Assembly: GCF_029203285.1 (NCBI RefSeq)
Contig: NZ_CP115669.1
Location: forward strand, 3,968,001 to 4,032,000
Direction: 5' to 3'
DNA: 64,000 nucleotides
Origin: Pseudomonas sp. PSE14
GTDB lineage: Bacteria; Pseudomonadota; Gammaproteobacteria; Pseudomonadales; Pseudomonadaceae
The notes under the pieces are model-generated. The model was not told the DNA's origin and made no database searches. It saw only the letters and a list, made by a program, of their open reading frames with translations. A program made the translations under genes and the position numbers. Shown one piece after another: positions 9,337-18,418 of this stretch. How positions within the stretch are numbered: the stretch's first letter is position 1; each line of letters starts with the position of its first letter.

Positions 9337-10335
9337 GTGAAACGACTGTTCAGCGCCTCGCTGCTGGCCGCGGGCCTCGCCCTGGCCTCCGCGGCCCAGG
9401 CCGCCCAGCCCCTGCTCAACGTCTCGTACGACGTGATGCGCGACTTCTACAAGGACTATAACGCCGCCTTCCAGAAGCACTGGCAGGCCGAGAAAGGCCA
9501 GAACATCGTCATCCAGATGTCCCACGGCGGTTCCAGCAAGCAGGCCCGCGCGGTGATCGACGGTCTGCCGGCCGACGTCATCACCATGAACCAGGCCACC
9601 GACATCGACGCCCTGGCCGACAACGGCGGCCTGGTGCCCAGGGACTGGGCCGCGCGCCTGCCCAACAACAGCGCGCCATTCACCTCCGCCACCGTGTTCA
9701 TCGTGCGCAAGGGCAACCCGAAGGGCCTGAAGGACTGGCCGGATCTGCTCAAGGATGGCGTGCAGGTCGTGGTGCCGAACCCCAAGACCTCGGGCAACGG
9801 CCGCTACACCTATCTCTCCGCCTGGGGCTACACCCTGAAGAACGGTGGCGATGAAGCCAAGGCCAAGGAATTCGTCGGCCAGCTGTTCAAGCACGTGCCG
9901 GTGCTGGATACCGGCGGCCGCGCGGCGACCACCACCTTCATGCAGAACCAGATCGGCGACGTACTGGTGACCTTCGAGAACGAAGCCGAGATGATTGCCC
10001 GCGAGTTCGGCCGTGGCGGCTTCGAAGTGGTCTACCCGAGCGTCTCCGCCGAAGCCGAGCCGCCGGTGGCCGTGGTCGACAAGGTGGTCGACAAGAAAGG
10101 TACCCGCGCCGAGGCCGAGGCCTACCTGAAGTACCTGTGGTCCGACGAAGGCCAGACCATCGCCGCGAACAACTACCTGCGCCCGCGCAACCCGGAAATC
10201 CTCGCCAAGTTCTCCGACCGCTTCCCGAAAGTGGACTTCTTCTCCGTGGAGAAGACCTTCGGCGACTGGCGCACCGTGCAGAAGACCCACTTCGTCGACG
10301 GTGGCGTGTTCGACCAGATCTACACCCCGAACTGA
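9337..10335 (+). CDS. sbp: Periplasmic sulfate-binding protein
   Basis: A 332-residue ABC-transporter solute receptor for sulfate (Sbp/CysP). A cleavable signal peptide (MKRLFSASLLAAGLALASAAQA) precedes LLNVSYDVMRDFYKDYNAAF. Family sulfate-loop signatures are SHGGSSKQARAVIDGLPADVITM, NPKTSGNGRYTYLSAWG and VTFENEAEM. It stands alone with its own terminator, so it must work with CysTWA permease parts encoded elsewhere, as in P. aeruginosa where sbp is separate from cysTWA. Sulfate-starvation control by CysB is expected from the family, but I could not identify a definite CysB site in the 186-base upstream region. Confidence 0.94.
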   Translation: MKRLFSASLLAAGLALASAAQAAQPLLNVSYDVMRDFYKDYNAAFQKHWQAEKGQNIVIQMSHGGSSKQARAVIDGLPADVITMNQATDIDALADNGGLVPRDWAARLPNNSAPFTSATVFIVRKGNPKGLKDWPDLLKDGVQVVVPNPKTSGNGRYTYLSAWGYTLKNGGDEAKAKEFVGQLFKHVPVLDTGGRAATTTFMQNQIGDVLVTFENEAEMIAREFGRGGFEVVYPSVSAEAEPPVAVVDKVVDKKGTRAEAEAYLKYLWSDEGQTIAANNYLRPRNPEILAKFSDRFPKVDFFSVEKTFGDWRTVQKTHFVDGGVFDQIYTPN

Positions 10336-10360
10336 TTGGGGATATCTGCTGCCAACAACG

Positions 10361-10393
10361 AAGCCGGAGCTGCCCAGCAGCTCCGGCTTTTTT
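10361..10393 (+). terminator. Rho-independent terminator of sbp
   Basis: AAGCCGGAGCTGC-CCAG-CAGCTCCGGCTT is a 13-bp perfect stem followed by seven T, starting 25 bases after the sbp stop. Confidence 0.92.
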
Positions 10394-10415
10394 TCATGGC
10401 ACGAAAGTGCTTTCC

Positions 10416-10493
10416 GTAGGAGCGAGCTTGCTCGCGAACCCACCCAACTCCGCTGCCGCCGGGAAATTCGTTCGCGAGCAAGCTCGCTCCTAC
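10416..10493. repeat. Inverted pair of REP elements
   Basis: GTAGGAGCGAGCTTGCTCGC plus GAA (10416-10438) and its exact inverse (10471-10493) face each other across 32 bases. This is the common Pseudomonas REP palindrome, here as a convergent REP doublet between the sbp terminator and the peptidase gene. Confidence 0.88.
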
Positions 10494-10528
10494 AGGTTTT
10501 GCCAGCCCGCCGAGCGCTCGACAGGGCC

Positions 10529-11626
10529 TCAGCCGCGCCAGCCGGCTTCGCGCAAGGCCGCCAGCAACCGCTCGCCGCTCAACGCCGGCACCAGCACGCC
10601 GTCGTCGGTACGCATGTCGCACCCGGCCAGCAGCGCATTGATGATGGCCTCCTCCACCGCTTCGGCGGCGGCGGCGAACAGCGGCGAGATGTGGTCGTTG
10701 TTGACCATCTCCAGCGCCGTAGCGAAGGGCAGCTCCTTGCGCCCGTAATCCGCCGGCGGCAGGTCGCGGTTGCCGGTGGCGAAGGCGAGGAAGATATCGC
10801 CACTGGAATCATCCGTACCGCCACCCGTGCGGGCGATGCCCAGCGAGGCGCGCTGGGCCAGGCGCTGGCACTGGTGCGGCAGCAGCGGCGCATCGGTGGC
10901 AAGGATCACCACGATGGAGCCCATCCCCGGCGTGCCCTGTTCGGCGAAGGGCGAAGGCAGGTCAGCCAAGTGGCGGCCGACCGGGTAGCCATCCACCCGC
11001 AGCTCGCGACGCTGGCCGTGGTTGGCCTGCACCAGCGCGCCGACGGTCCAGCCGCCCTGCTCCGCCGGCAGCCGACGCGAGGAGGTGCCGATGCCGCCCT
11101 TGAACTCATGGCAGATCATCCCCGTACCACCGCCCACAGGGCCTTCCCGCACCGGGCCGGACTCGGCGGCGGCCAGGGCCTCACGCACCTGGTCCGGACC
11201 GACATGCTGCCCCCAGATGTCGTTCAGCAGGCCGTCGAAGGTCTCCATCACCACCGGCATGCACCAGTAGATGGACGGGTCCGCCAGTTCGGCATGCTCG
11301 GCGGCGATCAGCGCGTCGCGCACCGCGCCCACGCTGTGGGTGTTGGTGATGGCGATCGGCGTGGTCAGCAGCCCCGCCTCGCGAATCCATTCCAGGCCGG
11401 TGGCGTCGCCGTTGCCGTTGAGCACATGGCAGCCGGCGAAACAGGGTTGCCGCCGTGCCGCGCCGTCGCGCGGTTGGACCACCGTGACCCCGGTGCGCAC
11501 GGCGCGGCCGTCGCGCTCGCCGATCAGGGTGCTGTGGCCGACCCGAATGCCGGGGACATCGGTGATGGCATTGAACGGGCCGGGGGTGCCCAGGCCCAGG
11601 GTGATGCCGAGTTGACGAGCGCGCAT
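10529..11626 (-). CDS. P1/S58 family aminopeptidase (DmpA-like)
   Basis: A 365-residue member of peptidase family S58 (DmpA D-/L-aminopeptidase, BapA beta-aminopeptidase). These are autoprocessing N-terminal nucleophile-like enzymes cut between Gly and a catalytic Ser/Thr. Conserved stretches are ITDVPGIRVGHSTLIG (~22), NTHSVGAV (~95), GGGTGMICHEFKGGIGTSSR (~165), and GSIVVILATDAPLLPHQ (~240). The pair T-S-S in GIGTSSR is the probable autocleavage region. The gene is 17 bases from the upstream APC permease gene on the same strand, suggesting an uptake-and-hydrolysis pair for small peptides or amidated amino acids. Confidence 0.85.
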   Translation of the reverse strand: MRARQLGITLGLGTPGPFNAITDVPGIRVGHSTLIGERDGRAVRTGVTVVQPRDGAARRQPCFAGCHVLNGNGDATGLEWIREAGLLTTPIAITNTHSVGAVRDALIAAEHAELADPSIYWCMPVVMETFDGLLNDIWGQHVGPDQVREALAAAESGPVREGPVGGGTGMICHEFKGGIGTSSRRLPAEQGGWTVGALVQANHGQRRELRVDGYPVGRHLADLPSPFAEQGTPGMGSIVVILATDAPLLPHQCQRLAQRASLGIARTGGGTDDSSGDIFLAFATGNRDLPPADYGRKELPFATALEMVNNDHISPLFAAAAEAVEEAIINALLAGCDMRTDDGVLVPALSGERLLAALREAGWRG

Positions 11627-11641
11627 GCTGTCTCCTTCGAT

Positions 11642-13006
11642 TTACAGCTTCTGGAAGGCCGGGCTGAGCTTGCCGTAGGTGCCGTAGAGAATCACCGACA
11701 CGGCCAGTATCCCGACAATGATCATGACGTCCCGCGAGGAAGCGTCCAGTAGCAGGTTGAGCAACAGGTAGCCGGAGCCGATCACCGCCAGCATCGCCGG
11801 CAGCGGCCACAGCGGCATGTGGTAAGGGTGTTCGCGGTCGCGGCGCAGCACGCGGCTGAACAGCGCGCAGAGCGCCACCACCAGGTAGACCATGACCAGC
11901 AGCAGCACGGTGAAGGAGGTCAGCTCCTCCAGGTTCGAACTGAAGCTCAGGGCTGCCGATGGGATGCCGAGGAACAGTGTGGCCAGCCAGGGCGATTCCC
12001 AGCGCGGATGGATGCGGGTGAAGGCGCGGTTCATCAGCGGCGTCCACAGCTCGTCGCGACCGCTGCTGAAGATCACCCGGCCGACCTGAATGACGATGGC
12101 GACGATGGCGTTGAATACCGAGAGGAAGATGCCGGCGCTGACCAGCCGCGACAGCGTTTCGTTGCCGTGGGCAGTGAGCAGGTAACCGACCGGGTCGGGG
12201 CTGGCGATCATCTCCTGCAGCGAGGGTGCACCCAGCAGCAGGGCGATCAGCGGCACGATCTCGATGCCCACCACCAGCGCCAGCGACCAGATCACCGCGC
12301 GGTGCACGTTGCGCCCGCCGCACTTCATGTCCTCGGCCAGCAGCACCGCGCCGCCGAAACCGTTGTAGGAGAACAGTGCCGTACCCACGGCGCCGATCAC
12401 CAACGCCCAGGGTGCGGCGGCCAGCACGCCGCCATCGATGTGCTGCGGCTGCAGCAGCACACTCACCGGCTGGCTGACGTGGCCGAAGCCCAGCACCACG
12501 ATCACCAGCAGCGCAGCCACTTCGCAGAGCAGGAAGACACCGGTGATCCAGGCGTTGACGCGGATGTTGAGAATGCCCAGCACATAGCTGGCGGCAACGA
12601 TCGCCAGGGCCACGGTCTGGGTGTCGAAGTTCGTACCCAGTGCGCTGTTGAGGTAGGTCGCGGCGCCGGTGGCCAGTACCGGCGGGATGAACAGCAGCGA
12701 GACCAGCACGGTGAGGAAGGTGGCGTAGCCGGCGAGGCCGCCGAACACGCGCTTGGCGTAGACGTACTCGCCGCCGGCGGAACTGTGGGCGCGGCCCAGT
12801 TCGGCATAGCACCAGGCGAACATCAGGGCCAGGAAGCCGGCGATGACGAAGGCCAGGAAGGCACCGCTGCCGGCCTGCTGGATGGCGAAGGGCGCGATGA
12901 CAAAGACGGAGCTGGCGGGGGTGACCGCCGAGACGGTGATGGCGACTACATCGAGCACGCCCAGGCTGGGCTTGAGCGCGCTCTGTGGCGCAGGGGAAGC
13001 GCTCAT
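11642..13006 (-). CDS. APC superfamily amino acid permease
   Basis: A 454-residue, ~12-TM amino acid/polyamine transporter. The first helix region LGVLDVVAITVSAVTPASSVFVIAPFAIQQAGSG carries the loosely conserved unwound TM1 substrate motif, and YAELGRAHSSAGGEYVYAKRVFG is the typical APC TM3 segment. The ATG giving MSASPAPQSALKPS is chosen: it has GAGGAAACAACG upstream and homology starts there, whereas the longer frame to 13129 reads through the divergent promoter region. It is co-directional with the S58 peptidase and divergent from a LuxR-type regulator, its likely controller. Confidence 0.88.
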   Translation of the reverse strand: MSASPAPQSALKPSLGVLDVVAITVSAVTPASSVFVIAPFAIQQAGSGAFLAFVIAGFLALMFAWCYAELGRAHSSAGGEYVYAKRVFGGLAGYATFLTVLVSLLFIPPVLATGAATYLNSALGTNFDTQTVALAIVAASYVLGILNIRVNAWITGVFLLCEVAALLVIVVLGFGHVSQPVSVLLQPQHIDGGVLAAAPWALVIGAVGTALFSYNGFGGAVLLAEDMKCGGRNVHRAVIWSLALVVGIEIVPLIALLLGAPSLQEMIASPDPVGYLLTAHGNETLSRLVSAGIFLSVFNAIVAIVIQVGRVIFSSGRDELWTPLMNRAFTRIHPRWESPWLATLFLGIPSAALSFSSNLEELTSFTVLLLVMVYLVVALCALFSRVLRRDREHPYHMPLWPLPAMLAVIGSGYLLLNLLLDASSRDVMIIVGILAVSVILYGTYGKLSPAFQKL

Positions 13007-13203
13007 ATCGTTGTTTCCTCGTGTTGTTATTGGTGGTTGAGGCAGGAACGAAGACCTTGTCGCGCCCTCTCTCCGGGGCGCTGCGTGGGGTGCAGTCTGG
13101 GCACGGCGGCAGTGGCGGCCAATCACCATTTGGGGTTACGCCCCCTTGACGGCGGGCAGGTAAAAGGAGGAAACCGTGGGCCGAATCCACGGGGAGCCAA
13201 CGC

Positions 13204-14007
13204 ATGCACAGCCTGTTCCGCGAGGTCGGCATGCACGCCAACCTCGGCCGCACCGTCGAGCAGATCGGCCAGCCGCGCTTCTGGAAGCAACTGGTCCTAC
13301 TGCTGCACCAATGGCTGCCGTTCGATAACGCCCTGGCGATGTTCTACCCCGCCAACGGCACGCCGGTGGCGCTGGAGGAGTACGACGCCGAGCCCACGGC
13401 CGGGCCCGCGGCGATGGCCATCTACCTCGACGGCCTGTACCAGCTCGACCCCTTCTATCAGGCCTGCCGCGAGGGCGTGCCCAATGGGTTGTACCGGCTC
13501 GAGGAAATCTCCCCGGACCAGTTCCGTCAGAGCGAATACTTCCTCAGCTACTTCCACGACAACGTGCTGGAGGATGAGGTGCAGTTCATCCTGCAACTGC
13601 CCGGCCAGGGCGCGCTGTCGCTGTCACTGGGCATGCGCCGGCTGTACGACGCCGAACAGACCGGCCTGCTGGCGATGCTCTGCCCCTGGGTACTGGCGCT
13701 GATGCAGCAGCACTGGCAACAGCGCAGCCAACGCCTGCTGCCGGCCACCAGCGACGGCGTGGCGACCCAGGTCCGCGACGCGCTGAGCCACTTCGGCGCC
13801 GGCGTGCTCTCCGAACGCGAGCTGGAGATCGCCCGGCTGATCCTGCGGGGTTACTCCTCCAAGGCGATGGCCGAGCGCCTGGCGATCTCCCCGGAGACCG
13901 TCAAGGTCCATCGCCGCCACCTGTACAACAAGCTCGACATCTCCTCCCAGCCGGAGCTGTTCTCGCTGTTCCTGCAGTCACTGGGACACGATCCGGAGAA
14001 CCCCTGA
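13204..14007 (+). CDS. LuxR-family transcriptional regulator
   Basis: A 267-residue regulator. The C-terminal ~60 residues form a GerE/LuxR helix-turn-helix: LSERELEIARLILRGYSSKAMAERLAISPETVKVHRRHLYNKLDISS. The ~190-residue N-terminal region is a sensory domain I cannot assign to the acyl-homoserine-lactone class; it resembles the GAF-like N-domains of orphan LuxR proteins found beside peptidase/permease genes. The 197-base divergent gap with the APC permease gene suggests it controls that operon. The start ATG follows GGGGAGCCAACGC. Confidence 0.85.
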   Translation: MHSLFREVGMHANLGRTVEQIGQPRFWKQLVLLLHQWLPFDNALAMFYPANGTPVALEEYDAEPTAGPAAMAIYLDGLYQLDPFYQACREGVPNGLYRLEEISPDQFRQSEYFLSYFHDNVLEDEVQFILQLPGQGALSLSLGMRRLYDAEQTGLLAMLCPWVLALMQQHWQQRSQRLLPATSDGVATQVRDALSHFGAGVLSERELEIARLILRGYSSKAMAERLAISPETVKVHRRHLYNKLDISSQPELFSLFLQSLGHDPENP

Positions 14008-14150
14008 GGCCATCATCGACGTCGCTGCTGACGAAGCATTCACGGGCTGCCGGGACACCCGGCTGGCGCGCCAGGCCACTAGCGCCATCACTCGCCGGTT
14101 CTAGACTCAGGGTCGTGCCATCCCCCTGACAATCACAAGAGCACAGCCCG

Positions 14151-14735
14151 ATGAACGCACGCGCCAGCTTCACCCACATGGAAGACGGCAGCGCCGAAGA
14201 CTGGGCGATCATCGCCAAGGACTTCGCCCAGTACGCCGCCCTGCTGCCCGACCGCATCCTCACCCACCTGCGCCTGCTCGACGGCGACTTCGGCGGCTTC
14301 CCGGTGGACCGCCTGACCCACTCGCTGCAGACCGCCACCCTGGCCCACCGCGACGGTCGCGACGAGGAGTACGTGGTCTGCGCCCTGCTCCACGACATCG
14401 GCGACACTCTGGGCTCGTTCAACCACGCCGACATTGCCGCGGCCATCCTCAAACCGTTCGTCAGCGAGGAGAACCTGTGGATGATCGAGAAGCACGCGAT
14501 CTTCCAGGGTTACTACTTCTTCCATCACCTGGGCCTGGACCGGCACCTGCGCGAGCAGTTCAAGGACCACCCGCAGTACGCCCGGACCATCGAGTTCTGT
14601 GCCCGCTACGACGCCGCCGCCTTCGATCCGGACGGCGAAGTGCTGCCCCTGGAGTTCTTCGAACCCATGCTACGCCGGGTTTTCGCCCAGCCACGCCGCT
14701 CGATCTACCAGAAGCCCGACGGCAGCATGGTCTGA
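14151..14735 (+). CDS. HD-domain protein with mixed-valent diiron oxygenase ligand pattern
   Basis: A 194-residue HD-domain protein. The potential metal ligands are H57 (RLTHSLQ), H81-D82 (LLHDIGD), H92 (FNHADIA), H115 (IEKHAIFQGYYF) and D154 (ARYDAAAFD). Four His and two Asp in the order H...HD...H...H...D match the diiron set of the oxygenases PhnZ, TmpB and myo-inositol oxygenase rather than a simple HD phosphohydrolase. Similar proteins are usually annotated phosphohydrolase. The neighbours give no phosphonate context, so the substrate is unknown. The gene stands alone between a LuxR gene and an adenylate cyclase gene. The start is the ATG after ACAAGAGCACAGCCCG. Confidence 0.75.
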   Translation: MNARASFTHMEDGSAEDWAIIAKDFAQYAALLPDRILTHLRLLDGDFGGFPVDRLTHSLQTATLAHRDGRDEEYVVCALLHDIGDTLGSFNHADIAAAILKPFVSEENLWMIEKHAIFQGYYFFHHLGLDRHLREQFKDHPQYARTIEFCARYDAAAFDPDGEVLPLEFFEPMLRRVFAQPRRSIYQKPDGSMV

Positions 14736-14876
14736 TACGGCCGCGGCACGCGACGAGCCGTCGCGTGCCGCCGCTGGCCCAGCGGGCTGCGCATGGAATA
14801 AGATTCCTACACCCGCAATCGCGCGGGAGGCGCCAATGTGGATTGCGCCGACACTAACCAGGGACTTTTCCTGCGC

Positions 14877-16268
14877 ATGAAGCCTATCGTCACCGAGCGC
14901 CCCGCCGGTCCGCTCTCCTCCGCCCCCCTGCGCGAATACCATTCCCGCGTGCTGGCCTATGTCGCAACGGCGGCGACCATCACCGCCGGCACCTTCAGCC
15001 AGTACTTCGGCTACGACATCCTCTGGATGGTCCCCTACGCCCTGCTCTACCCGCACCTCGCCCAGCAGTTGAGCCGCCGCTTCAAGCACGACCACCCGCA
15101 GCGCACGCGCCTGGTCCTGATGTTCGTCGACGCCCTGCACGCCGGCGCCGCCACGGCGCTGATGGGCTTCTCGGAAGTACCGAGCCTGATGCTGGTGCTG
15201 GTGCTGGCCTTCTCCTCGCTGATCATCGGCGGCCTGCGCTCCCTGGGCCTTGGCCTGCTGGTCATGCTCAGCGCCTCGGTCCTCACCGCGGCGCTGCTCT
15301 CCCCGGTCTACAAGGGCGCCACCCCGACCCTCATGGCGCTGGTCAGCGTGCTGTTCTCCACGCTGTACATCTGCATCACCGCCTTCTTCGTTCACCAGCA
15401 GGGCCTGCGCCTGGCCGTGGCCCGCGCGGAAATCACCCGGGAACAGGAGAAAGCCGCGCGGCTGGCCAGCAACCTGGCCAAGTACCTGTCGCCCCAGGTG
15501 TGGGAGTCGATCTTCAGCGGCAAGAAGAGCGTGCGCCTGGAAACCCAGCGCAAGAAGCTCACCGTGTTCTTCTCCGACATCAAGGGCTTCACCGAGCTGT
15601 CCGAAGAGCTGGAAGCCGAAGCCCTCACCGACATGCTCAACAACTATCTCAACGAAATGTCGAAGATCGCCCTCAAGTACGGCGGCACCATCGACAAGTT
15701 CGTCGGCGACTGCGTGATGGTGTTCTTCGGCGACCCCTCCACCCAGGGCGCGCGCAAGGACGCGGCAGCAGCGGTGTCCATGGCGGTCGCCATGCGCAAG
15801 CACATGAAGGTCATGCGCCAGCAATGGCGCGCCCAGGGCATCACCAAGCCCCTGGAAGTGCGCATGGGCCTGAACACCGGCTACTGCACCGTGGGCAACT
15901 TCGGCGCCGATACGCGCATGGACTACACCATCATCGGCCGCGAAGTGAACCTCGCCAGCCGCCTGGAAAACGCCGCCGAAGCGGGCGAAATCCTCATCAG
16001 CCACGAGACCTACTCGCTGGTGAAGGACATCCTGATGTGCCGCGACAAGGGCCAGATCACGGTGAAGGGTTTCAGCAAGCCGGTGCAGATCTACCAGGTG
16101 GTCGACTTCCGCCGCGACCTGGGCTCCAACCCCAGCTTCATCGAGCACGAAGTGCCGGGCTTCTCCATGTATCTGGACACCAACAACGTGCAGAACTACG
16201 ACAAGGAGCGGGTCATCGAGGCGCTGCAGCAGGCCGCCGAGAAGCTCAAGGACAAGATCATTCTCTGA
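14877..16268 (+). CDS. cyaB: Membrane-bound class III adenylate cyclase (CyaB type)
   Basis: A 463-residue protein with an N-terminal MASE2-type sensor domain (about six TM helices, roughly residues 25-170) and a C-terminal class III cyclase domain (~225-430). Catalytic motifs are TVFFSDIKGFTELS (metal Asp ~233), GGTIDKFVGDCVMVFFGDP (second metal Asp) and DYTIIGREVNLASRLE (transition-state stabilising Asn/Arg). The length equals that recalled for P. aeruginosa CyaB, which makes cAMP for the regulator Vfr. The ATG giving MKPIVTERP is preferred to the GTG 39 bases upstream because it yields that length. Inner-membrane location is inferred from the helices. Confidence 0.9.
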   Translation: MKPIVTERPAGPLSSAPLREYHSRVLAYVATAATITAGTFSQYFGYDILWMVPYALLYPHLAQQLSRRFKHDHPQRTRLVLMFVDALHAGAATALMGFSEVPSLMLVLVLAFSSLIIGGLRSLGLGLLVMLSASVLTAALLSPVYKGATPTLMALVSVLFSTLYICITAFFVHQQGLRLAVARAEITREQEKAARLASNLAKYLSPQVWESIFSGKKSVRLETQRKKLTVFFSDIKGFTELSEELEAEALTDMLNNYLNEMSKIALKYGGTIDKFVGDCVMVFFGDPSTQGARKDAAAAVSMAVAMRKHMKVMRQQWRAQGITKPLEVRMGLNTGYCTVGNFGADTRMDYTIIGREVNLASRLENAAEAGEILISHETYSLVKDILMCRDKGQITVKGFSKPVQIYQVVDFRRDLGSNPSFIEHEVPGFSMYLDTNNVQNYDKERVIEALQQAAEKLKDKIIL

Positions 16269-16283
16269 TCCTGCCCCATCCCC

Positions 16284-16354
16284 GCAGGAGCGGACTCCGT
16301 CCGCGATGCTTTCGCTCTTCGTAGGGAGCATAACGCCTAAAGCGTTATCCGCCG
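16284..16354. repeat. REP variant followed by a GTAGGGCG-family palindrome
   Basis: GCAGGAGCGGACTCCGTCCG plus CGAT (16284-16307) is a REP variant with a different stem core. GTAGGGAGCATAACGCCTAA continuing into AGCGTTATCCGCCG (16321-16354) is a member of the second palindrome family in this window. Confidence 0.75.
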
Positions 16355-16370
16355 TTTCTGGGGGTCGGGT

Positions 16371-16640
16371 GTTTCCGCGCCGCTTCGATGTGCACCGGGA
16401 TTTTTTGTTTCGCCCTCTCGGGCGAGTCACTTTGCCAAACGACGCAAAGTAACCAAAGGTCTTGCCCCTGCATCCGGCCCCGGCTTCGCCGGGATTCCCT
16501 CCCTGCATCATTGCTCCAGGGGCACGCCGCGAAGGGCCATCCATGGCCCATCGCGGCTCTCGCGGCATCCATGCCGCTCACCCCCTGAAACCCCGATTCC
16601 ACTCGGCCTCCTGAAGGGGCACTCCGGTGCGCGCGAATGC
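16371..16640 (+). repeat. Structured dispersed repeat, copy A
   Basis: First of three copies of a ~250-280 bp element. Hairpins read in order: CGCCC/GGGCG (16411-16424); ACTTTGC/GCAAAGT with loop CAAACGAC (16429-16450); CCCGGC-TTC-GCCGGG (16479-16493); GCCGCGA...TCGCGGC enclosing GGGCCAT-CC-ATGGCCC (16526-16557); GCGGCAT-CC-ATGCCGC (16562-16577). A weak closing stem pairs CAGGGG (16517-16522) with CCCCTG. The block ends with a conserved CACTCGGCCTCCTGAAGGGG. Arms differ from copies B and C by compensating changes. Open frames on the opposite strand (starting MPREPRWA) recur in copy B but look like by-products of palindromes. Confidence 0.8.
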
Positions 16641-16753
16641 TTCTCTGGAAACCGCCTTTCGTAGGAGCGACGGGGGCGCCTAGCCCTTGTCCGCGAAATC
16701 CATCGCGGCGAAATCCGCGCTGACAGGAAAGCGCCTTGGTTTGTCGCCCACCT

Positions 16754-16776
16754 GTAGGAGCGAGCTTGCTCGCGAA
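16754..16776 (+). repeat. REP element
   Basis: GTAGGAGCGAGCTTGCTCGC plus GAA, a single full-consensus copy between the structured repeat and the dctA terminator. Confidence 0.85.
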
Positions 16777-16841
16777 CCGCCCAGCTCAGGAGCTGCCGGA
16801 AAACTCGCCCCTGCAACCGCCCCCACAATCCACCTGCCCAT

Positions 16842-16868
16842 AAAAAAGCCCGCTCAAGAGAGCGGGCT
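16842..16868 (-). terminator. Rho-independent terminator of dctA
   Basis: On the minus strand AGCCCGCTCTCTTGAGCGGGC forms an 8-bp stem directly followed by six T (TAAAAAAG on the plus strand). It lies about 45 bases beyond the dctA stop. Confidence 0.9.
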
Positions 16869-16912
16869 GGAAAGGCTCCGGTGCTTCACGTTCACCGGGC
16901 CGAATACACACA

Positions 16913-18214
16913 TCAGGAAGGCTGCAGCTCCGTGGAGTTGCCGGGGCCGGCGGCCAGTTCGTCGTGCAGGGTCTTCTCGTTGAGCTGCTTGCACCACTTG
17001 GCGACCACCAGGGTGGCCACGCCGTTGCCCACCAGGTTGGTCAGGGCGCGAGCTTCGGACATGAAGCGGTCGATACCCAGGATCAGCGCAAGACCCGCAA
17101 CCGGCAGGTGGCCCACGGCGGACAGGGTCGCGGCCAGCACGATGAAGCCCGAGCCGGTGACGCCGGCGGCGCCCTTGGAAGCAATCAGCAGCACCACCAG
17201 CAGGGTGATCTGATGGCTGATGTCCATCGGCGTGTCGGTAGCCTGGGCAATGAACACCGCCGCCATGGTCAGGTAGATCGAGGTGCCGTCCAGGTTGAAC
17301 GAGTAGCCGGTGGGAATCACCAGGCCGACGACGCTCTTGTCGGCGCCCAGCTTCTCCATCTTGGCGATCATGCGCGGCAGCGCCGACTCGGAGGACGAGG
17401 TGCCCAGCACGATCAGCAGCTCCTCACGGATGTAGGAGATGAAACGCAGGATGCTAAAGCCGTGGTAGCGGGCAATGCCGCCGAGCACGATCAGCACGAA
17501 GAGGATGCAGGTGATGTAGAAGCACAGCATCAGTTGGCCGAGTTGCACCAGCGAACCCAGGCCATAGGCGCCGATGGTGAAGGCCATTGCGCCGAAGGCG
17601 CCGATCGGGGCGACCTTCATGATCACGTTGATGATGTTGAACATCACGTGGGTGATGCGATCGATGAACTGGAACACCGGCTGGCCGTAATCGCCCAGGC
17701 GGTGCAGCGCGTAGCCGAACAGCACCGAGAAGAACAGCACCTGCAGGATGTCGCCATTGGCGAAGGCGCCGACCACGGTGTTCGGGATCACGTTCATGAA
17801 GAACTCGATGGTGCTCTGCTTCTCGCCGGACGCCACGTAGGCTGTCAGGGTGGCGTTCTTGCTCATTTCGGCGGTGAGGCTGGCAACGTCGGCGTGCATG
17901 CCGGCACCCGGCTGCACGACGTTGACGACAAACAGGCCGATGAGCAGCGCGATGGTGGAAACGATTTCGAAGTACAGCAGCGCCATGCCGCCCGTCTTGC
18001 CCACGGCCTTCATGTTCTGCATGCCGGCGATGCCGGTGACCACGGTGCAGAAGATGATCGGCGCGATGGCCATCTTGATCAGTTTGACGAAGCCATCGCC
18101 CAGCGGCTTCATCAACTTGGCGGTGTCGGGGTAGAAGTGACCCAGTGCGATACCGATGGCGATGGCGATCAGCACCTGCACGTACAGGCTCTTGTAGAAG
18201 GGTTGCTTGGTCAT
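16913..18214 (-). CDS. dctA: C4-dicarboxylate:H+/Na+ symporter DctA
   Basis: A 433-residue DAACS-family symporter importing succinate, fumarate and malate. Signatures are [16 protein letters not shown] in the N-half, the serine-rich re-entrant loop [17 protein letters not shown], the sodium/substrate motif [19 protein letters not shown], and [18 protein letters not shown] in TM8. The start [14 protein letters not shown] is chosen over an ATG 27 bases upstream because the family begins here and GAGGACAAAG precedes it. A sigma-54 promoter lies 121-135 bases upstream, matching DctB/DctD-RpoN control known for pseudomonads. Its divergent neighbour is an AraC regulator. Confidence 0.96.
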   Translation of the reverse strand: MTKQPFYKSLYVQVLIAIAIGIALGHFYPDTAKLMKPLGDGFVKLIKMAIAPIIFCTVVTGIAGMQNMKAVGKTGGMALLYFEIVSTIALLIGLFVVNVVQPGAGMHADVASLTAEMSKNATLTAYVASGEKQSTIEFFMNVIPNTVVGAFANGDILQVLFFSVLFGYALHRLGDYGQPVFQFIDRITHVMFNIINVIMKVAPIGAFGAMAFTIGAYGLGSLVQLGQLMLCFYITCILFVLIVLGGIARYHGFSILRFISYIREELLIVLGTSSSESALPRMIAKMEKLGADKSVVGLVIPTGYSFNLDGTSIYLTMAAVFIAQATDTPMDISHQITLLVVLLIASKGAAGVTGSGFIVLAATLSAVGHLPVAGLALILGIDRFMSEARALTNLVGNGVATLVVAKWCKQLNEKTLHDELAAGPGNSTELQPS

Positions 18215-18334
18215 GGCAGCTTTGTCCTCACGGGCGTGCATCCGCAGAGGGACGCAAGACCGAACGCGTTATCTCCCTGCATTGGGAGAATTTGTTTTCA
18301 GGGCTTGCCCACAGGCAGGCCTTGAACGCTTATG

Positions 18335-18349
18335 GCAAGTGCTGTGCCA
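18335..18349 (-). promoter_or_regulatory. Sigma-54 (RpoN) promoter of dctA
   Basis: The minus strand reads TGGCACAGCACTTGC. This matches the -24/-12 consensus TGGCAC-N5-TTGC, with the invariant GG and GC exactly 10 bases apart. Transcription should start near 18323, leaving a leader of about 110 nt before the dctA ATG. Confidence 0.88.
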
Positions 18350-18418
18350 GACCTTTAAAAATCAATTTAATCCTTTAATTTCAATAACTTGAACGCAAAG
18401 GCAAGGCACATTATCAAC

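Noticed and set aside
16345-16602. Minus-strand frames in structured repeat copy A, similar to frames in copy B (MPREPRWA, GPSRRAP)
   Set aside because: Similarity follows from nucleotide palindromes. Frames shift between copies and substitutions preserve base pairing rather than amino acids.
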